From Micavibrio sp. (lineage in GTDB: Bacteria > Pseudomonadota > Alphaproteobacteria > Micavibrionales > Micavibrionaceae), in NCBI GenBank assembly GCA_030824805.1, contig JAPJRC010000059.1, forward strand, positions 1 through 13,421: DNA of 13,421 nt, given 5' to 3'. The notes under the pieces are model-generated. The model was not told where the DNA came from. It was given only the letters and a program-made list of their open reading frames with translations, and did no database searches. The stretch's first letter is position 1, and every line of letters begins with the position of its first letter. This document shows, piece after piece, positions 1-6,836 of this stretch. A program made the position numbers and the translations under genes.

Positions 1-1
1 A

Positions 2-91
2 CTGCACGCCACCGACACCAACGAGAATTTCAAAAAGAATATCGATGATCTGATGGGCAAAGCCACGCCCGTCAAGCAGGCAGCTTACTAG
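2..91 (+). CDS. 3' end of an unidentified protein (partial)
   Basis: An open plus-strand frame enters from the left edge and ends in TAG at 89-91. It encodes 29 residues, starting LHATDTNENFKKNIDDLMGK and ending TPVKQAAY. The peptide has ordinary composition and fits the tail of a soluble protein. The opposite strand of these 87 bases contains no ATG, so the hpf gene that often follows rpoN is not there. The stop overlaps the rpoN stop on the other strand (CTAG at 88-91), a tight convergent arrangement. I do not recognise the family; too little is visible to name it. Confidence 0.45.
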   Translation: MHATDTNENFKKNIDDLMGKATPVKQAAY

Positions 92-1536
92 CGCTTTTGC
101 TTCCGTCTTTGCACAGACGAGGGAATGTTCATCATCTCGCGGTATTTGGCCACCGTGCGGCGGGCGAGATCGATTCCTTCTTTTTGCAGCGCTTCGACGA
201 TCGCGTCATCCGAGAGAACATCATCCGGTTTTTCCGCATCAATCATCGATTTTATACGCGCCTTGATGGATTCCGCCGAATGCGCGATGCCGCCTGCAGA
301 GACGAGGGCCGTCGAGAAGAAATATTTCAGTTCGAAGATGCCACGCGGCGTGCCGATATATTTGTTCGTGGTAACGCGGCTGACTGTGCTCTCATGCATG
401 CCGATCACTTCGGCAATATCTTTCAACGTCAGCGGGCGCAGGAATTCGATCCCGAAGGTGAAGAACGCGTCCTGTTGTTCCACGATTTCGGACGCCACTT
501 TCAAAATCGTTTGCGCGCGTTGGTCCAGTGATTTCACGAGCCAATTGGCGTTGGCAAGCTGCGTCGTAATGTATTCGCGGTCCTTCTTGTCCTTCGTGAT
601 CTTCGAGACTTCAGTGTAATATTCGTTGTTTACGAGCACGCGCGGAAGCGTGTCGGTGTTCAATTCAACGCGCCATCCGCCGCCAAGATTTTTCGGCAGC
701 TTCTTCATCAGAACGTCGGGAATGGCGGTCTGCACCACTAGGTGGTCGAAATTGGACGCCGGCTTGGGATTGAGCGATTTGATATCGCCGATCATGTCCA
801 TCAGGTACATGCCGTTAACGTCGCATTTCTTCGCCAGCGCATTCATGTCGTGCCCGGCCAGTAAATTCAGATTGTCGAGCAGTATGGTCATGGGCTGGTC
901 GAGCTTGCCCTGGTCTTCCAGTTGCAAGGCCAGACATTCTCTCAAGTCCTGCGCGAACACCCCGCTCGGCGAGAATTTCTTCATGGTGGAAAGAAGGTCT
1001 TCGATACGTCCCTTTTCCGCGCCGAGTTTTTCAGCGAGAGCGTCGGTGTCCTCGCGCAGATATCCCGCTTCATCCACCATGTCTATCAGCATAGCGCCGA
1101 TCATGCGGTCCCGCGCGTCGTCAAACGCCATGTTCATCTGTTCCAGCAAATGGTCGCGCAGAGTTTCCGTCTTGGTGAAATTGGCATCGCTGCTTTCGTC
1201 GAATTCATCGAAATTGCGCGAACCGCCCGCGCCAATCTGTGCGACCCCCGCATCGAAATCACCCGTCGAACCGCCTTCGTTCTCGTTGCCGGTAATAGCG
1301 GAGTCGAAATCGTCGCGAACATTGTCGCGGTCCTCGGCGGGCGTGTGTTCCGGTGCGTCGGAATCACCTTCCGGTGCCTGTTTCTCCAATAGGGGATTTT
1401 GTGCGATCTCCGCCTCGATATATTCGGCCAGTTCGACGTTGTTGAGCTGCAGCAGCTTGATGGCCTGCTGAAGCTGCGGTGTCATTACGAGATTTTGAGC
1501 CTGGCGGAGATCGAGCCGCTGGTTGATCGTGGTCAT
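88..1536 (-). CDS. rpoN: RNA polymerase sigma-54 factor RpoN
   Basis: Sigma-54 directs core RNA polymerase to -24/-12 promoters and needs an AAA+ enhancer-binding protein to open them. The 482 residues are normal for the family. The glutamine-rich activator-interacting region I is clear (residues 1-50, including MTPQLQQAIKLLQ at 18-30). It is followed by a long acidic region II (about 51-125), the core-binding domain (about 126-350), a helix-turn-helix (LKDIAEVIGMHESTVSRVT, about 371-389) and the RpoN box ARRTVAKYRE (458-467) that reads the -24 element. It is the last visible gene of the lpt operon, 53 bases after lptB. No good Shine-Dalgarno precedes the ATG. Instead, a close match to a sigma-54 promoter abuts the start codon, hinting at autoregulation. 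M18 is the next Met but would remove part of region I, so M1 is preferred. Confidence 0.97.
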   Translation of the reverse strand: MTTINQRLDLRQAQNLVMTPQLQQAIKLLQLNNVELAEYIEAEIAQNPLLEKQAPEGDSDAPEHTPAEDRDNVRDDFDSAITGNENEGGSTGDFDAGVAQIGAGGSRNFDEFDESSDANFTKTETLRDHLLEQMNMAFDDARDRMIGAMLIDMVDEAGYLREDTDALAEKLGAEKGRIEDLLSTMKKFSPSGVFAQDLRECLALQLEDQGKLDQPMTILLDNLNLLAGHDMNALAKKCDVNGMYLMDMIGDIKSLNPKPASNFDHLVVQTAIPDVLMKKLPKNLGGGWRVELNTDTLPRVLVNNEYYTEVSKITKDKKDREYITTQLANANWLVKSLDQRAQTILKVASEIVEQQDAFFTFGIEFLRPLTLKDIAEVIGMHESTVSRVTTNKYIGTPRGIFELKYFFSTALVSAGGIAHSAESIKARIKSMIDAEKPDDVLSDDAIVEALQKEGIDLARRTVAKYREMMNIPSSVQRRKQKR

Positions 1537-1552
1537 GCAATAATTGTACCAC
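1537..1552 (-). promoter_or_regulatory. Sigma-54 (-24/-12) promoter-like site at the rpoN start
   Basis: On the minus strand the bases read GTGGTACAATTATTGC and run directly into the ATG of rpoN. This fits the family consensus TGGCACG-N4-TTGCW in both blocks, with GG (1550-1549) and GC (1538-1537) separated by exactly the required 10 bases. The predicted transcript would begin near 1525, inside codon 4. The site therefore cannot supply a normal rpoN mRNA. It would more naturally serve as a place where sigma-54 holoenzyme blocks its own gene. The match could be chance; only the sequence fit is observed. Confidence 0.4.
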
Positions 1553-1589
1553 GGAAGGATTTAAAGGGAAGGTTAAAGGCAGCGGTATG

Positions 1590-2333
1590 CTAGAGAGAAA
1601 AGCCTTCACCGAGATAGACTTTGCGGACCTCTTCGCTGGCCACAATCTCGTCCGCCGTGCCTTCCATCAAAACCTTGCCGTCATGCAGAATGTATGCACG
1701 GTCAACGATATCTAGGCAGTCGCGGACGTTGTGATCGGTAATCAAAACGCCGATGCCCTTGGTTTTCAGGTAGCGGATAAGATTTCTGATTTCGCCCACC
1801 GCGATCGGGTCGATACCGGCCAGCGGTTCGTCGAGCAGCATGAAGTGCGGGCGGCAGGCGAGGGCGCGGGCAATTTCGCAGCGGCGGCGTTCACCACCGG
1901 AAAGGGCGGGGGATGGCGTGCGTCGCAAATGGCTGATGTGGAATTCGCCCAGCAATTCCTCGAGCAGCAGATTCTGGTCTTCTTCGGGAAGGTCCTGCGC
2001 CTGCAAAACAGAGCGGATATTATCCTCAACACTAAGCCCGCGGAAGATCGAGCTTTCCTGCGGCAGATAGCCGATACCAAGGCGCGCACGGCGATACATG
2101 GGCAGTGTCGTGATATCCTGACCGTCGAGCGAGATTTCGCCTGCGTCGGCTTCGATCAAACCCGTCATGATGTAGAAGGATGTCGTTTTACCCGCACCGT
2201 TCGGGCCAAGCAAAGCCACAGCCTCACCGCGTTTGACGTTCATGCTGACGTCGCGCAGGACCGGGCGCTTTTTATAGCTCTTGGCCAGATGGCGGGCCGT
2301 AAGGCCTTTGGGTACTTCCTTCAGATAAACCAT
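1590..2333 (-). CDS. lptB: LPS export ABC transporter ATP-binding protein LptB
   Basis: LptB is the cytoplasmic ATPase of the LptB2FG complex, which extracts LPS from the inner membrane and pushes it along the LptC-LptA bridge. The 247 residues show every ABC element: Walker A GPNGAGKTT (43-51), Q-loop Gln92 (YLPQESSIFR, the LptB version), signature LSGGERRR (144-151), Walker B FMLLDEP (164-170) and switch His201 (ITDHNVRD). The LPQE-SIFR and ITDHNVR sequences distinguish LptB from the similar LivF/LivG ATPases. It starts 12 bases after the lptA stop and is followed by rpoN, as in many proteobacteria. The membrane partners LptF and LptG are not in the window; in relatives they are usually encoded elsewhere. 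Confidence 0.97.
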   Translation of the reverse strand: MVYLKEVPKGLTARHLAKSYKKRPVLRDVSMNVKRGEAVALLGPNGAGKTTSFYIMTGLIEADAGEISLDGQDITTLPMYRRARLGIGYLPQESSIFRGLSVEDNIRSVLQAQDLPEEDQNLLLEELLGEFHISHLRRTPSPALSGGERRRCEIARALACRPHFMLLDEPLAGIDPIAVGEIRNLIRYLKTKGIGVLITDHNVRDCLDIVDRAYILHDGKVLMEGTADEIVASEEVRKVYLGEGFSL

Positions 2334-2345
2334 AGCGGGGTCCGG

Positions 2346-3311
2346 TTATTCTTCTAAAACTGGGCCTACTGTAGCAGCCGGAGGGACGGGTACGCCAGAC
2401 GAATTTGTGCCTTGCGGCATAGGTGCTTTGACATCGGCGGGCTGTTTTTCCGGGGAAGCGGCGGGTGTTTTGGCCGGGGCTTTGCCATCCTTGTTGTTCG
2501 AACCGGGAAAGAACACGCCGCGCACGCGGCCGCCTTCCTTGCCCGTGCCGAACATCTTGCTGACATTGGTCGTCAAATTGACTTCCGCGCGGTTGCCTTC
2601 CATCACGTTTTCGCCGCGTTCGATGCGCACCTTGCCGGTGATTTCGGCAATATTGGTATCGGCGCGGTAAACGGCTTTCGATCCACGCAGAATTTCTGTG
2701 GGGGTGGTGATGACGACATTGCCGTCGGCCTCCAGCCTGTCCAGCGATCCTCCACCCATCGGATTGTTCGATGCCTTTGCAGGTTCCGGTTTTGCGGCTG
2801 GTGCTGCGCTTTCATCTTTGAAATAGGCGGTAATGACATTCGCATTGAGCGTATCTTTCGCACGCACCACCTTGGCATTGCCGATGGCTTTGGCCAGACG
2901 TTCGTTGGAATGGTATTCCATGCGGTCTTTTGCGGTCACCGTCTGATCCGGCGAAACAAGCCTGAGATTTTCGCCTGTAAGAACGGCCACGCCTTTCGGC
3001 ACGTCGTAAACGCCATGATCGCCGTAAGCGGTGTTGGTTTCGTCCTTGATCTCCACGTTGCCTTCGGCGGTGATCTGCCAGATTTCCATCGAAGACGATG
3101 CGCCGTCACGGTAATCGGCGGTCAGAAGATCGGACAGGATCTTCATGTTGCCTTGCGTGACGATCACGTTTTCGCGTGCAACAAACTGTTTCTGGTCGCG
3201 CAGCCATTCCACTGTTTTGGTCGCCGTAATTTCAATAGGCTGTTCGTTGCTCGTTTGTGCGAGCGCAGAACCAGCGGTCAGCAGTGCGCAGAGAAAGAGG
3301 AAATGTCTCAT
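2346..3311 (-). CDS. lptA: LPS transport periplasmic protein LptA, long form
   Basis: LptA forms the periplasmic bridge that carries LPS from LptC to LptD. A signal peptide (MRHFLFLCALLTAGSALA, cleaved about after residue 18) opens the protein. Two OstA-like beta-jellyroll stretches follow. The first is at about 25-165, with VIVTQGNMKILSDLLTADYRD (49-69) and the GNVEI and TGENLRLV turns. The second is at about 189-256, with LEADGNVVITTPTEILRG (193-210). They are separated by an Ala/Pro-rich spacer (169-184). A Pro/Ala/Lys-rich tail occupies about 271-321. At 321 residues it is much longer than the E. coli protein (185), mostly because of the spacer and tail. Its ATG overlaps the lptC stop (ATGA), so translation is probably coupled. 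Confidence 0.92.
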   Translation of the reverse strand: MRHFLFLCALLTAGSALAQTSNEQPIEITATKTVEWLRDQKQFVARENVIVTQGNMKILSDLLTADYRDGASSSMEIWQITAEGNVEIKDETNTAYGDHGVYDVPKGVAVLTGENLRLVSPDQTVTAKDRMEYHSNERLAKAIGNAKVVRAKDTLNANVITAYFKDESAAPAAKPEPAKASNNPMGGGSLDRLEADGNVVITTPTEILRGSKAVYRADTNIAEITGKVRIERGENVMEGNRAEVNLTTNVSKMFGTGKEGGRVRGVFFPGSNNKDGKAPAKTPAASPEKQPADVKAPMPQGTNSSGVPVPPAATVGPVLEE

Positions 3312-3997
3312 GGGGTTTTATCCTTTGGCGAAAGCAGTTTTCCATCGCTGTAGAGAATGACTTTGGCGGGGCCGGTAAAGATCAAAGAACCTGTGTTCGA
3401 ATCGCCTTCAAGTCCCGTGGCGTCGATCGTCCCGCTTGGGCCTTCGACCCGCACATCGCGTCCTGAATAGGCTTTGTGCGTGGCGAGGTCTATGCGCAGT
3501 TCTTCGGTGGTCAGCGTGTAACCGTTGCTGTGAATCAGATGTACAGCGCCTTCAAGGTTCAGCTTTTGCGCCTTTTGCTGGTAGAGGCCGGTGGTGGAAT
3601 TGGCGTCAACTTTCTCGCCGCTGTTCATGGCGAGGGTGGCAACGGGTTTTTCCAGATCGATAAGGTCAGGATCGTCGCGGTTTTGCGTCGCCCGGTCGGC
3701 GGTAACGGTATAAGGCTGGTTTTTGTCATCGACGGAGTTAAACACAGGCTTCAGAAGCTCGTTCTGGATGTTCTGTGATGCCGGAATGACCTCTTCTTTC
3801 ATTTTTGGCGCAACACGGCGTCCCGCTTCGTCCCAGGTCAGCACGATCACGGTCATGACAAGGGCTGCGATCGGAAGGATAAGGCGCAGCGATTTTACGA
3901 AGGAAGAGTATTTGCGGTTGATTTTAGAGGAGCGATCATCGCCAGTGGAAAGCTGGCTCAAACGCTCCTTCGGCGCGATTTCATCGAAATCTGTCAT
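3308..3997 (-). CDS. lptC: LPS export system protein LptC
   Basis: LptC is a bitopic inner-membrane protein that receives LPS from LptB2FG and passes it to LptA. The 229 residues fit: a cytoplasmic N-terminus of about 34 residues, one membrane span (about 36-54, LRLILPIAALVMTVIVLTW), then a periplasmic beta-jellyroll domain. The domain includes a YTVTADRATQ segment (96-105) and repeating strand patterns such as GAVHLIHSNGYTLTTEELRI (150-169) and SNTGSLIFTGPAKVIL (200-215). It lies 27 bases behind kdsD and overlaps lptA by 4 bases. The ribosome site before its ATG is weak. Sequence conservation in LptC is low, so the call rests on topology plus gene order, both of which agree. Confidence 0.92.
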   Translation of the reverse strand: MTDFDEIAPKERLSQLSTGDDRSSKINRKYSSFVKSLRLILPIAALVMTVIVLTWDEAGRRVAPKMKEEVIPASQNIQNELLKPVFNSVDDKNQPYTVTADRATQNRDDPDLIDLEKPVATLAMNSGEKVDANSTTGLYQQKAQKLNLEGAVHLIHSNGYTLTTEELRIDLATHKAYSGRDVRVEGPSGTIDATGLEGDSNTGSLIFTGPAKVILYSDGKLLSPKDKTP

Positions 3998-4024
3998 GGA
4001 AAACAGTTACCTGAATTCAGGCGA

Positions 4025-5008
4025 TCAGGCAACGCCGCGCTGCAGGCAATCCTGAAGCCTGATCAATCCTTTGACGGCACCGGAAGAATCGGTAACCACT
4101 AGGGATGTCAGATAACGGCCCTCGGTCTTGGTCATGATATTCATGGCTTCTACAGCCAGCGCCGTTTCCTCAATGGTTTTTGGGCTTTTCGTCATGATGG
4201 AGGCTGCGGGTTTTTGCAGCAAACCTTCGGTCTTGATATGGCGTTTAAGGTCGCCGTCGGTCACGATACCTTTGAGGGTTTTGCCATCCATAATCAAAAC
4301 GCAGCCTAGGTTCTTTTCGGTAAGATGGACGATAACATCATCCATGGCGGCGGATTCGGGGAGTACAGGCAGATCGTCGAATTTGTGCATTACACCGGCA
4401 ACGGTCAGAAGCTTTTGGCCAAGCTTGCCACCGGGGTGAAACACGCTGAATTGTTCGGGTGTGAGGCCCATTTTGTCCAGAAGCGCGACGGCCAGCGCAT
4501 CGCCAAGCGCGAGCTGCATGGTGGTCGATGTGGTGGGAGCAAGGCCGTTCGGGCATGCTTCCTTGGCTTTTGGAAGCTGCAGCAAAATATCGGCATGCTG
4601 GCCCAGCGGACTGTCTGCTTTTGCCGTCATGGCGATCAGTGTGATGCCGAAACGGCGCGTGTAATGGATAAGGTCCGAAAGCTCTGTGCTGCCACCGGAG
4701 TTCGAAAGCAAAAGCACAACATCGCCTTGCTTGATCATGCCAAGGTCGCCATGGCTGGCTTCGTTGGGGTGCACAAAGTGCGCAGGTGTTCCGGTCGAGG
4801 CCAGTGTGGCCGTGATTTTCTTGCCGACATGGCCCGATTTGCCGATTCCGGCAACGATGAGGCGGCCTTTGCCGTCACCCTTCATTGTGTGAATGGCCTC
4901 GACGGCCTTGGCGAAATTGTCGTCCAGCGAATCCGCAAGCGCCTTCAGACCCTGCATTTCTGTAAGAATGGCGGTGCGGCCTGTTTCAATGTCGCGATTG
5001 TCGGTCAT
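4025..5008 (-). CDS. kdsD: Arabinose-5-phosphate isomerase KdsD/KpsF
   Basis: This enzyme interconverts ribulose-5-phosphate and arabinose-5-phosphate, the first committed step towards Kdo, the inner-core sugar of LPS. From the chosen start it has 327 residues, close to the 328 of E. coli KdsD. An SIS sugar-isomerase domain comes first (GIGKSGHVGKK at 54-64 with the active-site-region Lys57; STGTPAHFVHPNEASHGDLG at 71-90; SNSGGSTEL at 102-110; HPGGKLG at 191-197). A pair of CBS domains follows (about 207-327). I chose the ATG at 5006-5008 because AAGG stands six bases before it and it gives the family length. An in-frame ATG at 5036-5038 (MSISSPIKAA added) has a good AAGGA site and would overlap rnd by 23 bases, so it remains possible. 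Confidence 0.95.
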   Translation of the reverse strand: MTDNRDIETGRTAILTEMQGLKALADSLDDNFAKAVEAIHTMKGDGKGRLIVAGIGKSGHVGKKITATLASTGTPAHFVHPNEASHGDLGMIKQGDVVLLLSNSGGSTELSDLIHYTRRFGITLIAMTAKADSPLGQHADILLQLPKAKEACPNGLAPTTSTTMQLALGDALAVALLDKMGLTPEQFSVFHPGGKLGQKLLTVAGVMHKFDDLPVLPESAAMDDVIVHLTEKNLGCVLIMDGKTLKGIVTDGDLKRHIKTEGLLQKPAASIMTKSPKTIEETALAVEAMNIMTKTEGRYLTSLVVTDSSGAVKGLIRLQDCLQRGVA

Positions 5009-5015
5009 GGCGGCC

Positions 5016-5627
5016 TTAATGGGCGAAGATATCGACATCGGCCCATCCTTCGAGATCGAGTGTGGAACGGGAAGGCAGGAAATCAAACGCAGCCTGCGCA
5101 AGATGGAGACGGCCCTCCCGCTCCAGCATGGCGTTCAGCTTGTCGCGCAATTTGTGCAGATGAAGAACATCGCTTGCCGCATAAGCCAGCTGCTCGTCAG
5201 AGAGCTTTTCAGCGCCCCAGTCGGAAGATTGCTGCTGTTTGCTGAGTTCGATGCCCAACAGCTCGCTGCATAGCGCCTTGAGGCTGTGTCTGTCCGTAAA
5301 GGTGCGGGCGAGGCGGGAGGCAATCTTTGTGCAGTATACGGGCGTGCATTCGACATCAAGATAGGCCTTGATGCTGGCAATATCGAAACGGCCGAAGTGG
5401 AACAGCTTGGTAATGGATTGGTCCATCAGCATGGCCTTGAGATTGGGCGCCGCATATTCGCCGGGAGCGAATTGCACCAGATGGGCCGTTCCGTCGCCGG
5501 AAGAGAGCTGAACCAGACAAAGGCGGTCACGCGCGGGGTTCAGCCCCATTGTTTCCGTGTCGATCGCCACGGAAGACCCGAATTTCAAATCTTTTGGGAT
5601 ATCGCCCTTGTGCAGTGTGATGGTCAT
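5016..5627 (-). CDS. rnd: Ribonuclease D family 3'-5' exonuclease (short form)
   Basis: A DEDDy exoribonuclease that trims the 3' ends of tRNA and other small RNAs. All catalytic positions are visible in the 203 residues: Asp23 and Glu25 in AIDTETMGL (ExoI), Asp82 in LFHFGRFDIASIKA (ExoII), and Tyr149 with Asp153 in LAYAASDVLHL (ExoIII, the YxxxD type). There are no HRDC domains, so it is about half the length of E. coli RNase D, the usual state for the alphaproteobacterial short form next to kdsD. It leads the protein-coding part of the LPS operon and ends seven bases before the kdsD ATG. The tRNA-Leu gene sits 46 bases upstream on the same strand. Confidence 0.93.
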   Translation of the reverse strand: MTITLHKGDIPKDLKFGSSVAIDTETMGLNPARDRLCLVQLSSGDGTAHLVQFAPGEYAAPNLKAMLMDQSITKLFHFGRFDIASIKAYLDVECTPVYCTKIASRLARTFTDRHSLKALCSELLGIELSKQQQSSDWGAEKLSDEQLAYAASDVLHLHKLRDKLNAMLEREGRLHLAQAAFDFLPSRSTLDLEGWADVDIFAH

Positions 5628-5651
5628 GCCAATCGTACCTTAATCTGCAAA

Positions 5652-5672
5652 TCTTTCCCGTTTTGGGAAAGA
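5652..5672 (-). terminator. Hairpin between tRNA-Leu and rnd
   Basis: A perfect 8-base inverted repeat (TCTTTCCC / GGGAAAGA, 5-base loop AAAAC on the minus strand) begins two bases after the tRNA CCA end. Only a short ATTT follows, so it would be a weak intrinsic terminator. It may partly end tRNA transcription or act as a processing signal while letting some polymerase continue into rnd. Confidence 0.4.
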
Positions 5673-5673
5673 A

Positions 5674-5760
5674 TGGTGCCCATGAGAGGACTCGAACCTC
5701 CACGACCTTGCGATCACTAGCACCTGAAGCTAGCGCGTCTACCAATTCCACCACATGGGC
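5674..5760 (-). tRNA. tRNA-Leu (anticodon CAG)
   Basis: The minus strand folds into a complete class II tRNA of 87 bases with encoded CCA. The acceptor stem is GCCCATG paired with CATGGGC, followed by discriminator A and CCA. The D-arm region is GGTGGAATTGGTAGACGCG. The anticodon stem CTAGC/GCTAG holds the loop TTCAGGT with anticodon CAG (reads CUG). A long variable arm follows (about TGATCGCAAGGTCG), then a T-arm with GGTTCGAGTCC. The long variable arm and the A before CCA are both leucine features. A promoter lies about 46 bases upstream. Confidence 0.97.
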
Positions 5761-5805
5761 CTGTGATTGGTTTTCCCTAAAATATCAGTGCGGAAAACGT
5801 GGGAG

Positions 5806-5834
5806 TTTGTACCGCAAGCCCATGTTCTTGTCAA
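5806..5834 (-). promoter_or_regulatory. Sigma-70-type promoter of tRNA-Leu
   Basis: On the minus strand a perfect -35 hexamer TTGACA (5834-5829) is followed, after exactly 17 bases, by TACAAA (5811-5806), which matches TATAAT at four of six positions. Initiation would fall near 5799, giving the tRNA precursor a leader of about 40 bases. There is no competing protein gene here on that strand. The -35 is strong, as expected for a stable-RNA promoter, and the promoter may also feed the rnd-lpt operon. Confidence 0.6.
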
Positions 5835-5946
5835 ACCCTTCATAGGGAGAAAATCAGGCTTTTTGGCGGGCTAAGACCGTCATTTTGGTGCTTCTATCCC
5901 ATTCTTTTATTTATTTTTTACTATTCGCGGGTCACAATAGGGCTCC

Positions 5947-5966
5947 GGCGGGCTCTCCAGCCCGCC
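5947..5966 (+). other. GC-rich hairpin in the leader of the REC-GGDEF-like gene
   Basis: GGCGGGCT and AGCCCGCC form a perfect 8-base stem with the four-base loop CTCC. It ends 30 bases before the ATG at 5997. No run of T follows, so it is not an intrinsic terminator. In RNA it would be very stable and could affect mRNA stability or translation of the downstream gene; as DNA it is also a palindromic site. No function can be assigned from sequence alone. Confidence 0.4.
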
Positions 5967-5996
5967 CTAGTCCTGCGAGGCAAAGGCGCGCCAACC

Positions 5997-6836
5997 ATGA
6001 AGATCCTGATTATCGACCGCGACGATATGTTTTCGAACCTGATGGCTTCCAAAATGAAGGCTATCGGCCATGATGTCGTTACCACGACGATCAAGAATGA
6101 CGGGATCGAACAAATCGGCACGACCAAGCTGGACGCCGTGTATTTCGATCCGGCGCCCATGCTGGACCCCAAACCCATACTGCTTCAAATCCGCCGCATG
6201 GTGCATACCTACCCGTATCTGGTGATGGTCAGCGAAAATGCGGACAGCGAAGCGGGTATTCGCGCCGGCTGCAACGACGGTCTGGCCAAGCCTCTGGATC
6301 CGGCGGCTTTGTCCCTGAGCCTCGAAAATGCCGCGCGCATGGGCGATCTGGTCAACAGGATCGGCGATGAAACCTATGATTTCCCGTCGGCCGGGGGCGT
6401 GATCTCCAAATCCGCGTTCAACCAGCTGTTCCGTTCGGCCATCGACCGCGTCAGCCGTTACAACGAAAGCGCCCACGCGCTGTTTATCTCCATTCCCAAT
6501 TACGACGATATCAAGATCGATGATGGCAAATACGCCGCCGATTATGCGGTATCCAAACTGGCCCAGAATCTGGTCCGCCTGCGCCGTCAGTCCGACATAC
6601 TGGCCCAGACGGGTGAGAATGAATTCGCGCTTTTGCTGCAGCGTCCGCAAACCGAAACGGAATCGGTGGATGCGGCAAAACGCTTTTCTACGGCTCTTGA
6701 TGAGCAAACGGAAGTGACGTCTACCGGCATTACCGATCTGTTCATCGACGTCAGTCTTGTGCACTTGCCTACGGGTGCGCTGGATTTCCGCCGTACCAGC
6801 CGAATCAAGGGGCAAAACGCCACTTCCGCAGGCTGA
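5997..6836 (+). CDS. Response regulator with a REC domain and a degenerate GGDEF-like domain
   Basis: The N-terminal part (about 1-118) is a receiver domain with an intact phosphorylation pocket: an acidic cluster DRDD (7-10), phospho-acceptor Asp51 (LDAVYFDPAP), Ser79 (MVSENADSE) and Lys98 (GLAKPLDP). Residues 137-240 look like a diguanylate cyclase (GGDEF) fold, but the signature is GENEF (206-210), so the second Gly and the acidic catalytic residue are changed. Catalysis is unlikely. RQSD (197-200) lies exactly five residues before it, where active cyclases carry the RxxD c-di-GMP inhibitory site. An effector or scaffold role is therefore plausible. I chose the start MKILIIDRDD because the receiver fold begins there. 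No histidine kinase is adjacent, and the ribosome site is weak. Confidence 0.8.
   Translation: MKILIIDRDDMFSNLMASKMKAIGHDVVTTTIKNDGIEQIGTTKLDAVYFDPAPMLDPKPILLQIRRMVHTYPYLVMVSENADSEAGIRAGCNDGLAKPLDPAALSLSLENAARMGDLVNRIGDETYDFPSAGGVISKSAFNQLFRSAIDRVSRYNESAHALFISIPNYDDIKIDDGKYAADYAVSKLAQNLVRLRRQSDILAQTGENEFALLLQRPQTETESVDAAKRFSTALDEQTEVTSTGITDLFIDVSLVHLPTGALDFRRTSRIKGQNATSAG

Noticed and set aside
626..1471. Plus-strand frame of 281 codons opposite rpoN
   Set aside because: Serine-rich mirror reading of rpoN without recognisable domains.
2412..3353. Long plus-strand frame of 313 codons opposite lptA/lptC
   Set aside because: It is antisense to well-supported lptA, is rich in His, Phe and Arg as expected of a shadow frame, and matches no family I know.
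5009..5101. Extension of KdsD to 358 residues
   Set aside because: It overlaps rnd by more than 80 bases and exceeds the family length; the starts at 5008 or 5038 have ribosome sites.
4325..5245. Plus-strand frame of 306 codons opposite kdsD/rnd
   Set aside because: It is antisense to two genes with clear catalytic motifs, has odd Cys/Arg/His-rich composition and no ribosome site that stands out.
5527..5754. Minus-strand frame (75 codons) starting MVELVDALASGASDRK across the tRNA
   Set aside because: It is a translation of the tRNA-Leu gene itself, a well-known annotation artefact, and it overlaps rnd in the wrong frame.
5663..5845. Plus-strand frame with HERTRTSTTLRSLAPEAS across the tRNA
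   Set aside because: It is the antisense reading of the tRNA-Leu gene, another familiar false protein.
5799..5996. 66-codon N-terminal extension of the REC-GGDEF-like protein
   Set aside because: It would cover a promoter region and a hairpin, is Cys/Phe-rich, and the receiver fold starts exactly at MKILIIDRDD (5997).
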